A stretch of DNA of 7,819 nucleotides. It comes from Deltaproteobacteria bacterium (GTDB taxonomy: Bacteria > UBA10199 > DSSB01). A model generated the notes under the pieces. The model had not been told where the DNA came from. It was given only the letters and a program-made list of their open reading frames with translations, and did no database searches. The stretch spans positions 1 through 7,819 of the forward strand of contig JAGRNM010000057.1 of assembly GCA_020440745.1 (NCBI GenBank), in the 5' to 3' direction. This document shows, piece after piece, positions 6,403-7,819 of this stretch. Numbering within the stretch: the stretch's first letter is position 1; each line of letters begins with the position of its first letter. The position numbers and the translations under genes are program-made.

Positions 6403-6407
6403 CTCCT
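6403..6407 (-). promoter_or_regulatory. Thiolase ribosome binding site
   Basis: AGGAG on the minus strand lies 8 bases before ATG 6394 and decides between this start and the GTG at 6424, which lies upstream of the site. It is the strongest Shine-Dalgarno sequence in the operon; the membrane protein, thioesterase and apaG genes have weak or no such sites. Confidence 0.8.
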
Positions 6408-6410
6408 AAT

Positions 6411-6423
6411 TGAAATCGTTTCA
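6411..6423. promoter_or_regulatory. Small inverted repeat, possible operator of the thiolase operon
   Basis: TGAAA (6411-6415) and TTTCA (6419-6423) flank TCG, a perfect 5-bp inverted repeat just ahead of the thiolase ribosome binding site. On the coding strand it contains GAAAC-GA-TTTC, loosely like the GAAAC/GTTTC boxes bound by TetR-type fatty-acid regulators such as PsrA. With arms this short the match may be chance. Confidence 0.25.
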
Positions 6424-6520
6424 CCTCGTGTATCGTAAAGAGGGAGTTTTTTGAAAGATTTATTTCTCTTCAAGCTAATAGCAGAATACAAAAGGGCTGG
6501 CTTTGTGGAGCTTGCTGGAC

Positions 6521-6552
6521 TTATCCCCAACTGTGGATAAGCTAGTGGATAA
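6521..6552. promoter_or_regulatory. Cluster of three DnaA-box-like 9-mers
   Basis: TTATCCCCA (6521-6529, one mismatch to TTATCCACA, plus strand), TGTGGATAA (6532-6540, a perfect box on the minus strand) and AGTGGATAA (6544-6552, one mismatch, minus strand) fall within 32 bases. The first two face each other as an inverted repeat with a 2-base centre. The cluster lies in the gap between the DUF58 and thiolase genes, about 130-160 bases upstream of the thiolase start. DnaA binds such 9-mers at origins, at promoters it regulates and at titration sites. The sequences are plain to see; which of these roles applies, if any, cannot be told from here. Confidence 0.6.
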
Positions 6553-6559
6553 GTTAACG

Positions 6560-6578
6560 TAGGGTCATATAGGGTCAT
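6560..6578. repeat. Tandem 9-bp direct repeat with 10-bp period
   Basis: TAGGGTCAT occurs at 6560-6568 and again at 6570-6578. One base separates the copies, so they recur at almost exactly one helical turn. The pair lies 7 bases beyond the DnaA-box cluster and ends 6 bases from the DUF58 stop codon. Two sites on the same face of the helix suit a dimeric or cooperative DNA-binding protein; none can be named. Confidence 0.55.
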
Positions 6579-6584
6579 TTTGGC

Positions 6585-7819
6585 TTAGATGAGTTTTTGA
6601 CCTTTTAGATCTAGATATTTTTGACTGAGTAAAAGGGCTAGTTGAGAGGCTTCACAATCTAGACAATGAATACCCTGATGGCGTAGGTTTTGTAATAATT
6701 TTTGTCTATTTTTTTGATAAAATTGAGCGGCCACTAGGGTCCAGGCTTCTTCGACTTTTTGGATAGGTCTTTTTAGTAAGTTTCCTAAGCCGGGTTCTTG
6801 AAGATTAGCGAGGAGCACCAAATGATGTTTGCCAAGTAACTTTAAAGCCATTTGAATTTCTGGGGCTTCTTCATCCCTTAGATTACTTAAGATTACCAAA
6901 AGGCTACGTTTTTGGAGATGTTTTTTAAGTTCGCGACTGGCTTCTAAAAAGTCGCTAGCTTCAAAGGTAGGCTCCAGATCATAAAGGCTTTTTAATAGCT
7001 TGGGTAACTGTCCCACTCCTCTTAAGGGCTTTTGGTAGCGACTAATGCCTCCATAACTAAGAAATCCTACTTGGTCTCCTGACTTTAAAGCAATGTAGCT
7101 TAGCATAATCATGGCATTAAGACTTAAGTCCAGGAGACTAAAGTCGTGGTCTTCATTGCGCATTCTGCGGCCACAATCTAAAAGAAAGAATACTTGTTGT
7201 CCTTGTTCTTCTTGGTAAACCCGGCTGAAAAGTTTAGTGGGAGACTTAGAGCTTGCCTTCCAATCAATATGTCTTAAGTCTTCTCCCCATTCGTACTCTT
7301 TGAGTTCTTGAAATTCCATTCCCGAACCTCGTTGACGACTAAGCCTTAAACCACTGACGTGGGCCTTAGGTTGACTAAGAAGACTTAAGGAGGGAAGCAT
7401 AGAAAAATTAGGATATACTTGTGAGACTTGAGCTAATTTTTGAAAAGTAATTAGACGAAAAAATTTTAAAGGAGTTTTAATCTCCATTTCCACACCTGAA
7501 AAATTAAGTTCTCCTCGTTTAAGAGGCGTCAAACGGTAGTTTAATTGATAGGTATGTTGAGTATCGGTAGGGACCTGAATCGGTAAGCCTTGTGTTAGTA
7601 CGGAGTCTTGATAAAAATCATAGAGGCTGATTTCTTTCATCCAATTTGGTCTGGGTCCTAAGGTGAGTTGAACTTTAACTGGAGTTTGGTGACTTAAGGT
7701 AAAGGGGATTTCCCGTGTTAGACTTAAAGTTGGTAGTTTTCTTAAACTCATTAAATCCCATAGACTAAGTAAAAGCAAGGCCGCCAAAAGCATCCAAAAA
7801 GCCCGTTGAATAGGATTGT
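6585..7819 (-). CDS. DUF58 family protein with vWA-like domain, 5' end outside window
   Basis: The frame stays open through the right edge: the codons before the first internal ATG (7793) encode NPIQRAFW leading straight into a hydrophobic helix. The real start, and probably a first membrane helix, therefore lies outside. From ATG 7793, 402 residues are visible: membrane helix about 1-15, a beta-rich region about 20-130, then the DUF58 signature at 158-183 (GMEFQELKEY followed by DLRHIDWKAS). A von Willebrand A-like domain begins at FFLLDCGRRM (202-211) and continues past SNLRDEE (303-309). The metal-site motif DxSxS is replaced by DCGRR, as is normal in this family. DUF58 proteins are membrane-anchored and usually encoded with MoxR AAA+ ATPases and other vWA proteins, thought to act in folding or maturation of envelope complexes; such partners may lie beyond the right edge. 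It ends 190 bp before the thiolase start, so it is probably the tail of a separate operon. Confidence 0.92.
   Translation of the reverse strand, partial: NPIQRAFWMLLAALLLLSLWDLMSLRKLPTLSLTREIPFTLSHQTPVKVQLTLGPRPNWMKEISLYDFYQDSVLTQGLPIQVPTDTQHTYQLNYRLTPLKRGELNFSGVEMEIKTPLKFFRLITFQKLAQVSQVYPNFSMLPSLSLLSQPKAHVSGLRLSRQRGSGMEFQELKEYEWGEDLRHIDWKASSKSPTKLFSRVYQEEQGQQVFFLLDCGRRMRNEDHDFSLLDLSLNAMIMLSYIALKSGDQVGFLSYGGISRYQKPLRGVGQLPKLLKSLYDLEPTFEASDFLEASRELKKHLQKRSLLVILSNLRDEEAPEIQMALKLLGKHHLVLLANLQEPGLGNLLKRPIQKVEEAWTLVAAQFYQKNRQKLLQNLRHQGIHCLDCEASQLALLLSQKYLDLKGQKLI

Noticed and set aside
6521..6540. Hairpin at the facing DnaA-like boxes as terminator of the DUF58 transcript
   Set aside because: On the minus strand the stem is not followed by a T run and its loop is only two bases, so it does not look like an intrinsic terminator.
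6354..6578. Minus-strand open frame of 74 codons across the thiolase start and upstream gap
   Set aside because: It overlaps the thiolase N-terminus in another frame, has a low-complexity, non-family sequence and runs through the DnaA-like sites.
6425..6584. Full chromosomal replication origin
   Set aside because: DnaA-like boxes are present but there is no long AT-rich unwinding region, no dnaA/dnaN/gidA/parAB neighbours and no change in gene direction; kept only as a DnaA-box cluster.

Overview
The window comes from an AT-leaning bacterial chromosome, roughly 40-45% G+C by eye. The best clue to the organism is the secreted protein at 1151-2065. It is cysteine-rich with DGNxCT-type repeats, and it ends in a Gly-Cys / hydrophobic / Arg-rich tail resembling the MYXO-CTERM sorting signal of Myxococcota and related former Deltaproteobacteria. 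The remaining genes (YyaL-type, DUF58, thiolase, MenI-like thioesterase, ApaG, DHA2 exporter) are widespread and fit a Gram-negative host, but do not fix the lineage. No rRNA, tRNA, insertion sequence, phage gene or CRISPR array is visible.

Left part, + strand. The 3' part of a YyaL/SSP411 (DUF255) family gene runs in from the left edge and stops at 797; its C-terminus looks unusually short. A very AT-rich gap of about 350 bp follows. It holds candidate promoters and a structured element at 1021-1073 that ends in a T run, and it leads to the secreted Cys-rich protein. That gene ends at a strong hairpin terminator (2091-2124), symmetric enough to work in both directions. The two transcription blocks converge here.

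Right part, - strand, reading leftwards. A DUF58 gene enters from the right edge (7819-6585). After a gap of about 190 bp come a thiolase (6394-5252), an unrecognised six-helix membrane protein (5227-4583), a hotdog-fold thioesterase of the YdiI/MenI type (4573-4148), ApaG (4137-3757) and a 14-helix DHA2-type MFS exporter (3689-2274). The thiolase, membrane protein, thioesterase and apaG genes are 9-24 bp apart and look like one operon. The MFS gene follows after 67 bp and has its own good ribosome binding site. Thiolase and thioesterase both handle acyl-CoA substrates. ApaG and the exporter have no obvious link to them beyond co-transcription.

The DUF58-thiolase gap is the most unusual non-coding stretch. 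It holds three clustered DnaA-box-like 9-mers (one perfect TTATCCACA), a 9-bp sequence repeated at exactly 10-bp spacing, and a small inverted repeat just upstream of the thiolase ribosome binding site. I found no clear evidence of a wholly new biological system. The best leads are this DnaA-box cluster, the leader hairpin with its promoter, and the MYXO-CTERM-like surface protein.
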